A stretch of 64,000 bases of DNA, taken from NCBI RefSeq assembly GCF_004322705.1, contig NZ_SIZZ01000003.1, forward strand, positions 396,302-460,301. Reading direction: 5' to 3'. Every line of letters starts with the position of its first letter. Position 1 is the first letter of the stretch. Of this stretch, positions 1 to 7,377 are shown one piece after another. Under the pieces are notes generated by a model. That model was not told the DNA's origin. It did no database searches and worked only from the letters and a program-made list of their open reading frames with translations. This stretch comes from Dyella terrae. GTDB taxonomy: Bacteria; Pseudomonadota; Gammaproteobacteria; Xanthomonadales; Rhodanobacteraceae. The translations under genes and the position numbers were made by a program.

Positions 1-2
1 GC

Positions 3-1805
3 ATCAATGTCGTTCGGTTGATCATCATCAACCTGGTTTTCTTCACCTTGCTCTTGTTCATCCTGCTGATCTGGGCAGGTTTCTCGATGGGCAGCCACGC
101 CGCGCGCATCGTGCAGAGCGACAGCGTGCTGGTGATCCGCCCGCAGGGCGAGCTCGTCGAGCAGTTCAGCATCGAGCCGCTGCAGCGCGCGCTGGCTGGC
201 TTGTCCGGTGAGCAACCGCGTCAGGTGCAGTTGCGCGACCTGGTGGGCGCCATCGACATGGCCGCCAAGGACACACGCATCACGCGCATCCTGCTCGACC
301 CGAGCAACATGCAGGGCGGTGGCTTTGCCGCGTTGCGCGAAGTGGGTGGCGCGCTCGATCGTTTCCGTGCGGCGGGCAAGCCGGTCATCGTGTGGGCGCC
401 AAGCATGGACCAGGGCCAGTACTACCTGGCCGCACATGCCGATCGCGTGCTGATCGATCCCAAGGGCGGCGTGATGCTCACCGGCCTGGCGAGCTATCGA
501 CTGTTCTACAAGGACTTGCTCGACAAGCTCGGCGTCGACGTGCATCTGTTCCGCGTCGGCCAGTTCAAGAGCGCCGCCGAGCCTTACATCCTCGATCACG
601 CTTCGCCGGAATCCAAGGAAGCGGACGGTTTCTGGATGGGCGGGCTGTGGGACAACTACATCAATGAAGTGGCCAAGCTGCGCAAGCTCGATCCGGCGAA
701 GTTCCGCGCCGACATCGACGGCTTGCCGGAAGCGGTCGTGACCGCCAAGGGTGACCTCGCGCAGCTGGCGCTCGAACAGCATCTCGTCGATGGCCTGGCC
801 ACGCGCGATGAGATGGAAACGATGATGCGCAAGGAAGGCGTGCCCGCTGGCAAGGAAGGCGAAGGCTTCCGCCAGGTCGCATTCCAGCGTTACAGCGCAG
901 GCGTTGGCGAAGAAATCTCCAGCGCCAACGGTGTCGCGGTGGTGGTCGCCGAAGGTGAAATCGTCGGTGGCAAGCAGCCACAGGGCTCGGTGGGTGGTGA
1001 GTCCACCGCCGCGCTGATTCGGGCGGCCCGCGAGGACGACCACACCAAGGCACTCGTGCTGCGCGTGAACTCCCCGGGTGGCGAGGTGTACGCCGCCGAG
1101 CAGATCCGCCGCGAAGTCGAGCTCACGCGCAATGCGGGCATCCCGGTCGTCGTGTCGATGGGTAACGTCGCGGCGAGCGGTGGTTACTGGATCTCGATGA
1201 ATGCCGATCACATCTACGCCGAACCGAACACCATCACCGGTTCCATCGGCATCTTCGGCATGTATTTCACCGTGCCGGGTGCGCTGGACAAGCTGGGCGT
1301 GAAGGCCGACGGCGTGGGCACCAGCCCGCTGGCCGGCGCCTTCAACATCACCCGTCCGCTGGATCCGAAGGTGGGCACGCTGATCCAGTCGATCATCGAC
1401 AAGGGTTATCGCGATTTCGTCGGCAGCGTGGCCAAGGCGCGCAACAAGAACTACGACCAGATCGACACCGTGGCCCAGGGCCGCGTGTGGACCGGCCAGC
1501 AGGCGCTCGAGCGTGGCCTGGTCGATGAATTGGGTGGTCTGGGCGACGCAATCGCCGATGCGGCGCGTCGTGCCAAGCTCGGCAAGAATGCACCGGTGCG
1601 TTACGTCGAAGCCCCGATGGGCGGATTCGAGCAGTTCCTGGTCGGGCTCAACGACAGCTCGGCCATGATGTCGCTGCAGGCGCACGGCGTGCGCTTGCCC
1701 AGCTGGGTGGCCCAGTTGCCGTCGATGGCGCCGGAACTGAAGTTGTTGCGTACGGCGAAGTCGAGTACGCCCAATATCTACGCCTACTGCTTCTGCCAGC
1801 CGTAA
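3..1805 (+). CDS. sppA: Signal peptide peptidase SppA, long (67K) type, 5' end cut off
   Basis: Inner-membrane serine protease that degrades cleaved signal peptides. The reading frame is open to the left edge, so the true start lies upstream; the first in-window start-like codon is a TTG at 18, inside what looks like the N-terminal leader. A single hydrophobic anchor follows (about residues 3-23 counted from 18). Two tandem SppA/ClpP-fold halves are present, as in the long form. The candidate general-base lysine sits in GQFKSAAEP (about residue 184) and the nucleophile serine in AASGGYW (about residue 387), matching the Lys/Ser dyad of the E. coli enzyme. Length near 600 aa fits the long family. 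The gene converges on an ABC ATPase across a short hairpin. Confidence 0.93.
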   Translation: MNVVRLIIINLVFFTLLLFILLIWAGFSMGSHAARIVQSDSVLVIRPQGELVEQFSIEPLQRALAGLSGEQPRQVQLRDLVGAIDMAAKDTRITRILLDPSNMQGGGFAALREVGGALDRFRAAGKPVIVWAPSMDQGQYYLAAHADRVLIDPKGGVMLTGLASYRLFYKDLLDKLGVDVHLFRVGQFKSAAEPYILDHASPESKEADGFWMGGLWDNYINEVAKLRKLDPAKFRADIDGLPEAVVTAKGDLAQLALEQHLVDGLATRDEMETMMRKEGVPAGKEGEGFRQVAFQRYSAGVGEEISSANGVAVVVAEGEIVGGKQPQGSVGGESTAALIRAAREDDHTKALVLRVNSPGGEVYAAEQIRREVELTRNAGIPVVVSMGNVAASGGYWISMNADHIYAEPNTITGSIGIFGMYFTVPGALDKLGVKADGVGTSPLAGAFNITRPLDPKVGTLIQSIIDKGYRDFVGSVAKARNKNYDQIDTVAQGRVWTGQQALERGLVDELGGLGDAIADAARRAKLGKNAPVRYVEAPMGGFEQFLVGLNDSSAMMSLQAHGVRLPSWVAQLPSMAPELKLLRTAKSSTPNIYAYCFCQP

Positions 1806-1815
1806 TCGGCGGTAC

Positions 1816-1841
1816 CTCCCTCTCCCTGTCGGGAGAGGGAG
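1816..1841. terminator. Bidirectional hairpin between sppA and the ABC ATPase gene
   Basis: A perfect 11-bp inverted repeat (CTCCCTCTCCC, loop TGTC) lies between two convergent genes. No T-run follows on either side, so a shared terminator or 3'-end stabiliser is inferred from position and stem strength only. Confidence 0.5.
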
Positions 1842-1844
1842 CGC

Positions 1845-2666
1845 TTACAGCGGCGCGGCGTCGAAGAACTCGCCGCGCTGGCGCACTTCAAGCGGCATGT
1901 CGAATGCTTCGCTCATCACGCCGCTGCTGAGCACGTCGGCTTTCGTGCCGCGCCGCATGACCTTGCCATCGCGCAGCAACACCACGTGATCGATTTCGGG
2001 AATGATCTCGTCGATGTGGTGGGTGACGAGTAACAACGTCGTGCCATGTTGAGCGAGATGACGAAGCGTTTCGAGGAAGCGACGTCGCGTGGCGATATCC
2101 AGGCCCGCCGTCGGTTCGTCCAGCAGCAAGGCGCGGGGACGATGCACCAGCGCACGCGCGATCAGCACGCGTCGTGCCTCGCCGGTCGACAGGCTCGCCA
2201 TGCTGCGTCCGATCAGGCGGCCGGCGCCCATGAGTTCCAGGGCTTCATGCGCTCGCTCGCGCATGGCATGGGTGACCTGGTGGTCGAGGCCAAGGCCCCG
2301 CGCGGCAAAGAACCCCGACACCACGGCATCGAAGACTTCCAGCGGCGTATCCGTCGTGTAGTCGAGTTGCGTCGCCGGTGACACCATGCCGAGCAGGGAA
2401 CGTAGTTGCGACACGTGCCAGCGCGCCCGGCCGAAGACACGCACGCTGTTGGCGCCATCGTCGCGAGCCAGCGGATAAAGCTGACGGGCGACCAGTTTCA
2501 CCAGCGTCGACTTGCCGGAGCCATTGGCACCGAGGATGGCCGTGTGCTGGCCTTCCTCGATGCGCAGGCTGACGTGATCCAGGATCAGCCGGCCTTCGCC
2601 GGCGACGCAGGCCTGGTCGAGCTCCAGCACCGGGGCAGGGACCGCATAAGGTTCGGTGGCCTGCAT
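1845..2666 (-). CDS. ABC transporter ATP-binding protein
   Basis: Cytoplasmic ATPase subunit of an ABC system. Walker A GANGSGKST is at residues 46-54, the signature is LSTGEARR, Walker B is LLLDEPTAGLD, and the H-loop is LLVTHH. At 273 aa it has one nucleotide-binding domain and no membrane part. It resembles the ModF/YlmA-like group of single-domain ATPases without a fixed permease partner; no permease or binding protein is adjacent. It starts 3 bp after the stop of the small lipoprotein gene upstream, so the two are probably co-transcribed. Substrate unknown. Confidence 0.88.
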   Translation of the reverse strand: MQATEPYAVPAPVLELDQACVAGEGRLILDHVSLRIEEGQHTAILGANGSGKSTLVKLVARQLYPLARDDGANSVRVFGRARWHVSQLRSLLGMVSPATQLDYTTDTPLEVFDAVVSGFFAARGLGLDHQVTHAMRERAHEALELMGAGRLIGRSMASLSTGEARRVLIARALVHRPRALLLDEPTAGLDIATRRRFLETLRHLAQHGTTLLLVTHHIDEIIPEIDHVVLLRDGKVMRRGTKADVLSSGVMSEAFDMPLEVRQRGEFFDAAPL

Positions 2667-2669
2667 GGC

Positions 2670-2879
2670 TTACTGCTCCGCCGCGTCGACCTGCTTGCGC
2701 TGTTCGGCAGCCTGGTCGTCAATGGTCTTCTGTACGTCCCTGGCCTTCTGCTCGTCCTTCTTGAGCTGGTCCAGCGGCGTGGCGACGCGTGGGGTTGCCT
2801 GGGCGGCCTGGGGGGCGGGTGGTTTGCCGGAGCAGGCGACGAGAGCCAGCGTGCACAGCGGAAGCGTCAGCCATTTCAT
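2670..2879 (-). CDS. Small lipoprotein, function unknown
   Basis: A 69-aa protein with a lipoprotein signal peptide: MKW followed by a hydrophobic stretch and the lipobox LVAC at residues 14-17, giving a predicted lipidated Cys17 followed by SGKPP. The mature part is Ala/Pro-rich, then a charged, probably helical tail rich in Lys, Gln, Asp and Glu. The start at 2879 is preferred to the longer frame because the lipobox needs this N-terminus and AAGGA sits just upstream. It precedes the ABC ATPase by 3 bp on the same strand, suggesting one transcript. I do not recognise a named family. Confidence 0.72.
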   Translation of the reverse strand: MKWLTLPLCTLALVACSGKPPAPQAAQATPRVATPLDQLKKDEQKARDVQKTIDDQAAEQRKQVDAAEQ

Positions 2880-2982
2880 GGGCGGGTTCCTTCCACGGAG
2901 GTTGGGTCCGAGTGTCCTGCCTGGAGGCGGTGGGGGCAAGAGCTTGGTAACCTCCGCGTGCCTCACTCGTCAGAGATGAACC

Positions 2983-3765
2983 ATGAACAACCGCATCGAT
3001 GCCTGGCAGCTGCAAGGCCATACCGCTCTGGTGACGGGCGCCAGCAAGGGCATTGGCTACGCGGCGGCACGTGAACTGGCCGGACTTGGCGCCGATCTGC
3101 TGCTGGTAGCGCGGGACGAGGATTACCTGGAGCAGATCCGCGTCGAGCTGAGCGACGACTTCGAAGGCATCGAAGTGCTTGCCTTCGGCGCCGACCTTGC
3201 TGATCAGGAAGACCGCCTGGCCGTGTTCGACTGGGTAGCCGACCTTGGTGCACCGCTCTCGCTGCTGGTCAACAACGCCGGCGGCAACCAGCCGGCACCG
3301 ACGCTGGACTACAGCGAGGACGCGTACCGGAACATCTTCGAGCTGAACCTGTTCTCGGCGTTCGAAATGAGTCGCCTCGCGCATCCGCATCTCGTGCAAC
3401 ACGCCAACGCCGCCATCGTCAACGTCGGCTCCGTCTCCGGCATCACGCACGTGCGCACTGGATCTCCTTACGGAATGACCAAGGCCGCCCTGCATCAGCT
3501 CACGCGTAACCTCGCGGCGGAGTGGGCCACCGACGGCATTCGCGTCAACGCCGTGGCCCCCTGGTACATCCGCACGCAGCGCACGGATCCGGCGCTGGCC
3601 AACGATGACTATCTCGACGAAGTGCTCGATCGCACGCCTCTGCGGCGCATTGGTGAGCCAGAAGAAGTGGCGGCCGCGATTGCGTTTCTGTGCCTGCCCG
3701 CAGCCAGCTACATCACGGGCCAGGTGCTGGCGGTGGATGGTGGCTTCCTCAACTACGGGTTCTGA
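2983..3765 (+). CDS. SDR family oxidoreductase (tropinone reductase-like)
   Basis: NAD(P)-dependent short-chain dehydrogenase/reductase, 260 aa. The dinucleotide-binding motif TGASKGIG lies at about residues 19-26, NNAG near residue 94, the catalytic serine in VGSVSG and the YxxxK motif in SPYGMTKAA (about 162-170). The C-terminus has the usual GQVLAVDGG before the end. The sequence resembles plant tropinone-reductase-type SDRs, but substrate cannot be read from sequence. It is divergent from the lipoprotein/ABC pair, sharing a roughly 100-bp promoter region, and is followed directly by the DnaA-box repeat array. Confidence 0.88.
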   Translation: MNNRIDAWQLQGHTALVTGASKGIGYAAARELAGLGADLLLVARDEDYLEQIRVELSDDFEGIEVLAFGADLADQEDRLAVFDWVADLGAPLSLLVNNAGGNQPAPTLDYSEDAYRNIFELNLFSAFEMSRLAHPHLVQHANAAIVNVGSVSGITHVRTGSPYGMTKAALHQLTRNLAAEWATDGIRVNAVAPWYIRTQRTDPALANDDYLDEVLDRTPLRRIGEPEEVAAAIAFLCLPAASYITGQVLAVDGGFLNYGF

Positions 3766-3769
3766 TCCG

Positions 3770-4124
3770 CTTTATCCACACGCGATGTGGAACACCTGTT
3801 CGCAAGCCTGTGGATAGTCGGGAAAACACCCGTGGTACCGGTGTCTTGCATCGTATTGCGCACTTTTTGACCAACGCCGCATGGCACGCGCGAGCTTATC
3901 CACACGCGATGTGGAACAGCTGTTCGCAAGCCTGTGGATAGCTTCGAAAACTTCAGGCGTGCCGGTGGCTTGTATCTCGTTGCGCAGTTTTTGCGCACGC
4001 AGGGCGCCGACGTGGTTATCCACACCGGATGTGGAACACCTGTCCAAAAGCCTGTGGATAGTCGCGAAAACGACAAGCGTGGCGATGACTTGTATCGCCT
4101 TGCGCAAAAAGTGCGCAGCGCGTC
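3770..4124. repeat. Three tandem ~120-bp units carrying paired DnaA boxes
   Basis: Three imperfect repeat units start near 3770, 3895 and 4015. Each opens with the perfect DnaA-box consensus TTATCCACA (3772-3780, 3896-3904, 4016-4024). Each has an inverted near-perfect box TGTGGATAG exactly 37 bp downstream (3809-3817, 3933-3941, 4053-4061). A weaker inverted box TGTGGAACA sits 14 bp after the first box in each unit. The units end in an A/T tract flanked by TGCGCA palindromes, complete in units 2 and 3 and decayed in unit 1; the A/T tract is flipped in unit 3. No credible gene overlaps it until the stop of the DUF4124 gene. dnaA, dnaN and gyrB are not nearby, so a DnaA-binding locus away from oriC is inferred. 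Confidence 0.85.
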
Positions 4125-4762
4125 TAACAGCCCGCCAGTTGCCCTTGCAGTTCTTTCTCCCGCCGCTCAAGGGGCGGGCGATCGCTCTTGAAGGCGCGGC
4201 GTAACTTCCGTGCGTTGTCGTCGAACTCGTCGCGCAGCGCGCGGCAGGTTTCTTCGTACGAGAGCGGCCGGCACTGGTCCTGCACCCAGACATAGCGGCT
4301 GGCGATCAGCCCCGGCGTGATCTTGCCGCGGTTGGCTTCCGGGGCCGAGATGCCGGCGCCGCCGCTGGGTCCATAGGCCTGCGCCAGTGGCATCTGCACG
4401 GCACCGAGCATGCCCCAGGGTGCCATGTACGGTTCGTGGTAGCCGCTGTTGCTCAGGTACACCTTGCCGTCAGTGGCGCGGACGCAGGCGAACATCTGCG
4501 GAGGCGGCGGTGGCCGTTCGACGGGCGGCGGAGGAGCCTCCTCGACCGGCGCCACCGTGGCGGCCGGTGCCGGTGCGCGCGGCGGTGGCATCGCCGGGCC
4601 GGGCGGAGGCATGTCCATCACTTGCTGGCGCTGCGTCCCGGTGCAGGGCTTGTCCTGGTAGATGACGCTGCCGTTGGATGCCGTGCATTTGTACACGGCG
4701 TCGTCCGCCAGTGCGGCGGTGCTCAGCAACAACAGCAGGAGCGACAGGCGGGAGGGGCGCAT
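4124..4762 (-). CDS. DUF4124 domain-containing exported protein
   Basis: A 212-aa exported protein. The N-terminus MRPSRLSLLLLLLSTAALA is a signal peptide with predicted cleavage after ALA. The mature N-terminus carries the DUF4124 pattern: YKC, then VIYQDKPC. This is followed by a proline-rich linker (about residues 55-90, PPP and APAP runs) and a C-terminal domain with a CRALRDEFD stretch. The start at 4762 is chosen because the signal peptide begins there; the frame extends 20 codons further without sense. It follows the degV gene on the same strand by 28 bp. DUF4124 proteins are common in Xanthomonadales periplasm; function unknown. Confidence 0.8.
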   Translation of the reverse strand: MRPSRLSLLLLLLSTAALADDAVYKCTASNGSVIYQDKPCTGTQRQQVMDMPPPGPAMPPPRAPAPAATVAPVEEAPPPPVERPPPPPQMFACVRATDGKVYLSNSGYHEPYMAPWGMLGAVQMPLAQAYGPSGGAGISAPEANRGKITPGLIASRYVWVQDQCRPLSYEETCRALRDEFDDNARKLRRAFKSDRPPLERREKELQGQLAGC

Positions 4763-4790
4763 GGGCGGATCATAGCGCCGCCCGGGTTCG

Positions 4791-5735
4791 TCAGAAGTCG
4801 GCCACGTGCTCCTCGGCGGCAAAACCGAGCGTGATGGCGCCTTCGCCCACGTTGACCATGCCGGTGATGCTCATGGGCGACTCCAGCAGGGCCACCCCAG
4901 CCTCCTCGCAGGCGGCGCGCAGTTTGTCGTAGCCGGGCATCTTGGCCACTTCACTCAATTCGCCGCCGTAGCTGATGCACACGGCCGGAACCAGCAGGCC
5001 GGCTTGCACGCGTTCGGCGGCATAGTTGAACAGGGTTTCCGCGCCATGTTCGAAACCACGCACCTTGCCAACCGGCCCGGTTTCGCCACGGTAGCCGCGC
5101 AGCAGCGGTTTGATGTCCAGCGCCGAGCCGAGTACTGCACTGAACAGGCCCACGCTGCGGTCGCCCTTTTTCTTGGCACGGGCACGCAGGTAGTACAGGT
5201 CGCGCGGCAGCATGTAGCCGTAGCTGTTGTTGGCAATGTGGGTCAGGCGTTCGCGGATGGCGGCCGGGGCTTCGCCGGCGGCGATCAGGCGCGTGGCTTC
5301 CACGATGGTCGGGGCCGCGCCGGCGAAGAGATTGCGGGTATCGATCACGCGCATCAGGAAGGGGCCGGTGAGGCCATTCTTCTCGCGCACGCCGCGGTAG
5401 TTCTTCAGGACGGCGAAGCTGGCCTTGATCACGTGGTCGTTGATCGGGCTGCGCGTGGCGGTGATGGTCAGGCAGAAGACGCAGTCCTGCTCCAGTACCA
5501 GTTTGTCGAGGAACAGGCGCTGGACGTCTTCGACCGTGCACGGCTCGGTTTCGGCTGAGTGGCTGCGGTCGCCGAGCTTGCGGTCGAGGAAGCGATGGAT
5601 TTCGACCTGGCTGCGGTCGTCGAGGAAGACCTCGTCGTCGACCCGGACCGTAATGGGCATCACTGCAATGTTGTGTTCCTGCAGGAACGTCTGCGGCAAA
5701 TCGCAGGACGCGTCGATGGCCAGGCCCATGCGCAT
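4791..5735 (-). CDS. DegV family fatty-acid-binding protein
   Basis: A 314-aa cytoplasmic DegV-fold protein. Family members bind a fatty acid between two domains, and some act in fatty-acid kinase systems. The N-terminus (GLAIDASCDLP, then an extended VMPITVRVDDEVFLD) matches the DegV opening, where a Ser/Thr-Cys-Asp-Leu motif contacts the ligand carboxylate. The C-terminal third contains VCISYGGEL and ends near a glycine-rich GEGAITLGF. GGGGAG lies 7-8 nt before the ATG at 5735. No fatty-acid kinase gene is adjacent. It probably leads a two-gene transcript with the DUF4124 gene. Confidence 0.87.
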   Translation of the reverse strand: MRMGLAIDASCDLPQTFLQEHNIAVMPITVRVDDEVFLDDRSQVEIHRFLDRKLGDRSHSAETEPCTVEDVQRLFLDKLVLEQDCVFCLTITATRSPINDHVIKASFAVLKNYRGVREKNGLTGPFLMRVIDTRNLFAGAAPTIVEATRLIAAGEAPAAIRERLTHIANNSYGYMLPRDLYYLRARAKKKGDRSVGLFSAVLGSALDIKPLLRGYRGETGPVGKVRGFEHGAETLFNYAAERVQAGLLVPAVCISYGGELSEVAKMPGYDKLRAACEEAGVALLESPMSITGMVNVGEGAITLGFAAEEHVADF

Positions 5736-6039
5736 CAGGTCACTCCCCTTGTGATCGGCGGGCGCAACATATCACGCGGCGCGAGCGCTGCGGACCGGGT
5801 CACAAGTTGGGGTCGCGTGTTTGGAAAAATTCTTAGATGCCGCGGAAAACAGGCGTTTCCCGAATGCTGCGTCGCCGCAGCCCCGAAAGCCTGCACCCAT
5901 GGCCTCCTGGCTGACTGGCCATACAGGAATGTTGCGACGCATCCAGGTAGAATAGTCCGAATAACTGGCATATCGCCGGCGTGGCGTCGCCGGTAACGCG
6001 AGCGGAACGGTAACCGCGCGCCTGGCCTCAAGGGGTCAT
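5736..6039. other. Divergent intergenic region degV / AMP nucleosidase
   Basis: A 304-bp gap between divergent genes that must hold both promoters. I see a TAGAAT-like -10 near 5950 oriented toward the nucleosidase gene but no convincing -35 at the right distance. No coding signal or RNA gene is recognisable. Confidence 0.4.
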
Positions 6040-6843
6040 ATGAAAGACAAGCAAGAGATCGTCTCCAACTGGCTGCCGCGCTACACGGGCACTGCGCTGG
6101 AGGAGTTTGGCGAGCACATCCTGCTCACCAATTTTGGCCACTACGTTGATTTGTTCGCACAGTGGCATGGCGTCGAAGTGAAGGGCCGGGACAAGCCCAT
6201 GCCCAACGCGACGGCCGATGGCATCACCCTGATCAACTTCGGCATGGGCAGCCCCAACGCCGCCACGGTGATGGACCTGCTCAGCGCCATTTCGCCCAAG
6301 GCCGCGCTGTTCCTGGGCAAGTGCGGTGGCGTCAAGAAGAAGAACGCCATCGGTGACCTGGTCCTGCCGATTGCCGCCATTCGTGGCGAAGGCACGTCGA
6401 ACGACTATCTGCCTCCGGAAGTCCCGGCATTGCCGGCGTTCCAGTTGCAGCGCGGCGTGTCGACCATGATCCGTGACCTCGGCTACGACTACTGGACCGG
6501 CACGGTGTACACCACCAACCGCCGCGTCTGGGAACACGACGAGGCATTCAAGGAATACCTGCGTCGCACCCGCTGCATGGCGGTCGACATGGAGACGGCC
6601 ACCATCTTCGCGGCGGGCTTCGCCAACAAGATCCCCTGCGGCGCGCTGCTGCTGGTGTCCGATCAGCCGATGATTCCCGAAGGCGTGAAGACCGAAGCGA
6701 GCGATCGCAGCGTCACCGCCCAGTACGTCGAGCGTCATATCCGCATCGGCATCGAGGCGCTGAAGCTGGTTCGCCGCAATGGCCGCAGCGTGAAGCACCT
6801 TCGCTTCGAAGATGAGAGCGATCGCTCGGACATCGAACTGTAG
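6040..6843 (+). CDS. amn: AMP nucleosidase, short form
   Basis: Hydrolyses AMP to adenine and ribose-5-phosphate. The 267-aa protein is a nucleoside phosphorylase-fold enzyme of the short AMP nucleosidase type (E. coli Amn is much longer because of an extra N-terminal domain). Family marks are the glycine-rich FGMGSP and GKCGGVKKK stretches (about residues 67-108), the TNRRVWEHDEAF segment, and the ribose-binding glutamate in VDMETATI (about 183-190). The C-terminus is charged (RFEDESDRSDIEL). The gene is monocistronic and ends in a strong terminator. It fits with adk and the pyrophosphate enzymes elsewhere in the window as part of adenylate balance. Confidence 0.87.
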   Translation: MKDKQEIVSNWLPRYTGTALEEFGEHILLTNFGHYVDLFAQWHGVEVKGRDKPMPNATADGITLINFGMGSPNAATVMDLLSAISPKAALFLGKCGGVKKKNAIGDLVLPIAAIRGEGTSNDYLPPEVPALPAFQLQRGVSTMIRDLGYDYWTGTVYTTNRRVWEHDEAFKEYLRRTRCMAVDMETATIFAAGFANKIPCGALLLVSDQPMIPEGVKTEASDRSVTAQYVERHIRIGIEALKLVRRNGRSVKHLRFEDESDRSDIEL

Positions 6844-6855
6844 CCTGCACGCATG

Positions 6856-6890
6856 AAAAAGCCCGGGAGAGCGATCTCCCGGGCTTTTTT
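6856..6890. terminator. Bidirectional rho-independent terminator
   Basis: A 10-bp GC-rich inverted repeat (GCCCGGGAGA, loop GCGA) has an A-run before it and a T-run after it, so it can end both amn from the left and the small exported-protein gene from the right. Confidence 0.93.
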
Positions 6891-6906
6891 CTTGCCTGCC
6901 AGCCGA

Positions 6907-7179
6907 TTACTGGGCGCCGACAGCGGCGTCCGTCTTGACGTCGGCCTTGGCCGGAGCGGCTTCGGCGCCGGCTTCCGTCTTGGCAGCCGCCTTGTGGCTG
7001 CTGTGCTTGGCCTTGTGAGCCTTGTGCGTGGTGGTCTGGGTGGCGTCCTTGGCCGGCGCGGCAGCGGCGCTGGTTTCGGTCGCGGTCTTGGCGGAGGCAC
7101 CCGCTGCATCCTGAGCGAACAGCGGAGCGGACAGCAGGCTGGCAGAAGCGATCAGGGCGGCGAGGACAGTCTTGCGCAT
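6907..7179 (-). CDS. Small Ala/Lys/His-rich exported protein
   Basis: A 90-aa protein with a clear Sec signal peptide (MRKTVLAALIASASLLSAP, cleavage after LFA). The mature part is low-complexity: Ala, Thr, Lys and His-rich, with a basic His/Lys core HKAHKAKHSSHKAAAK (about residues 52-67) between acidic-neutral stretches. The start at 7179 is supported by GGAGG just upstream; a longer frame to 7341 would bury the signal peptide. It shares the bidirectional terminator with amn. Composition resembles small abundant periplasmic basic proteins, but I assign no function. Confidence 0.72.
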   Translation of the reverse strand: MRKTVLAALIASASLLSAPLFAQDAAGASAKTATETSAAAAPAKDATQTTTHKAHKAKHSSHKAAAKTEAGAEAAPAKADVKTDAAVGAQ

Positions 7180-7377
7180 GGGTACAACCTCCGGGAGGAA
7201 TCCGTGGCGAAAGTGCCGCGGTGAGGTGGACGCTATTCCCGCTTTCCCTGCTGGATGCTGAATTTTCCCAAGCGCATTCAACCGGCGGTTAGCTGACTGA
7301 ATCGCGGTTATTTGGACGTCTATTCGGGTGATCGCGCCCACTTGTTTTTCGTCGCGTGCAAGGCGCCACGCGGGTTG

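Noticed and set aside
3770..4124. Chromosomal oriC itself
   Set aside because: No dnaA, dnaN, recF, gyrB, rpmH or parAB nearby; kept only as a DnaA-binding locus.
3770..4293. Short frames within the DnaA-box array
   Set aside because: They read through repeat units and differ between strands; no ribosome-binding site or domain.
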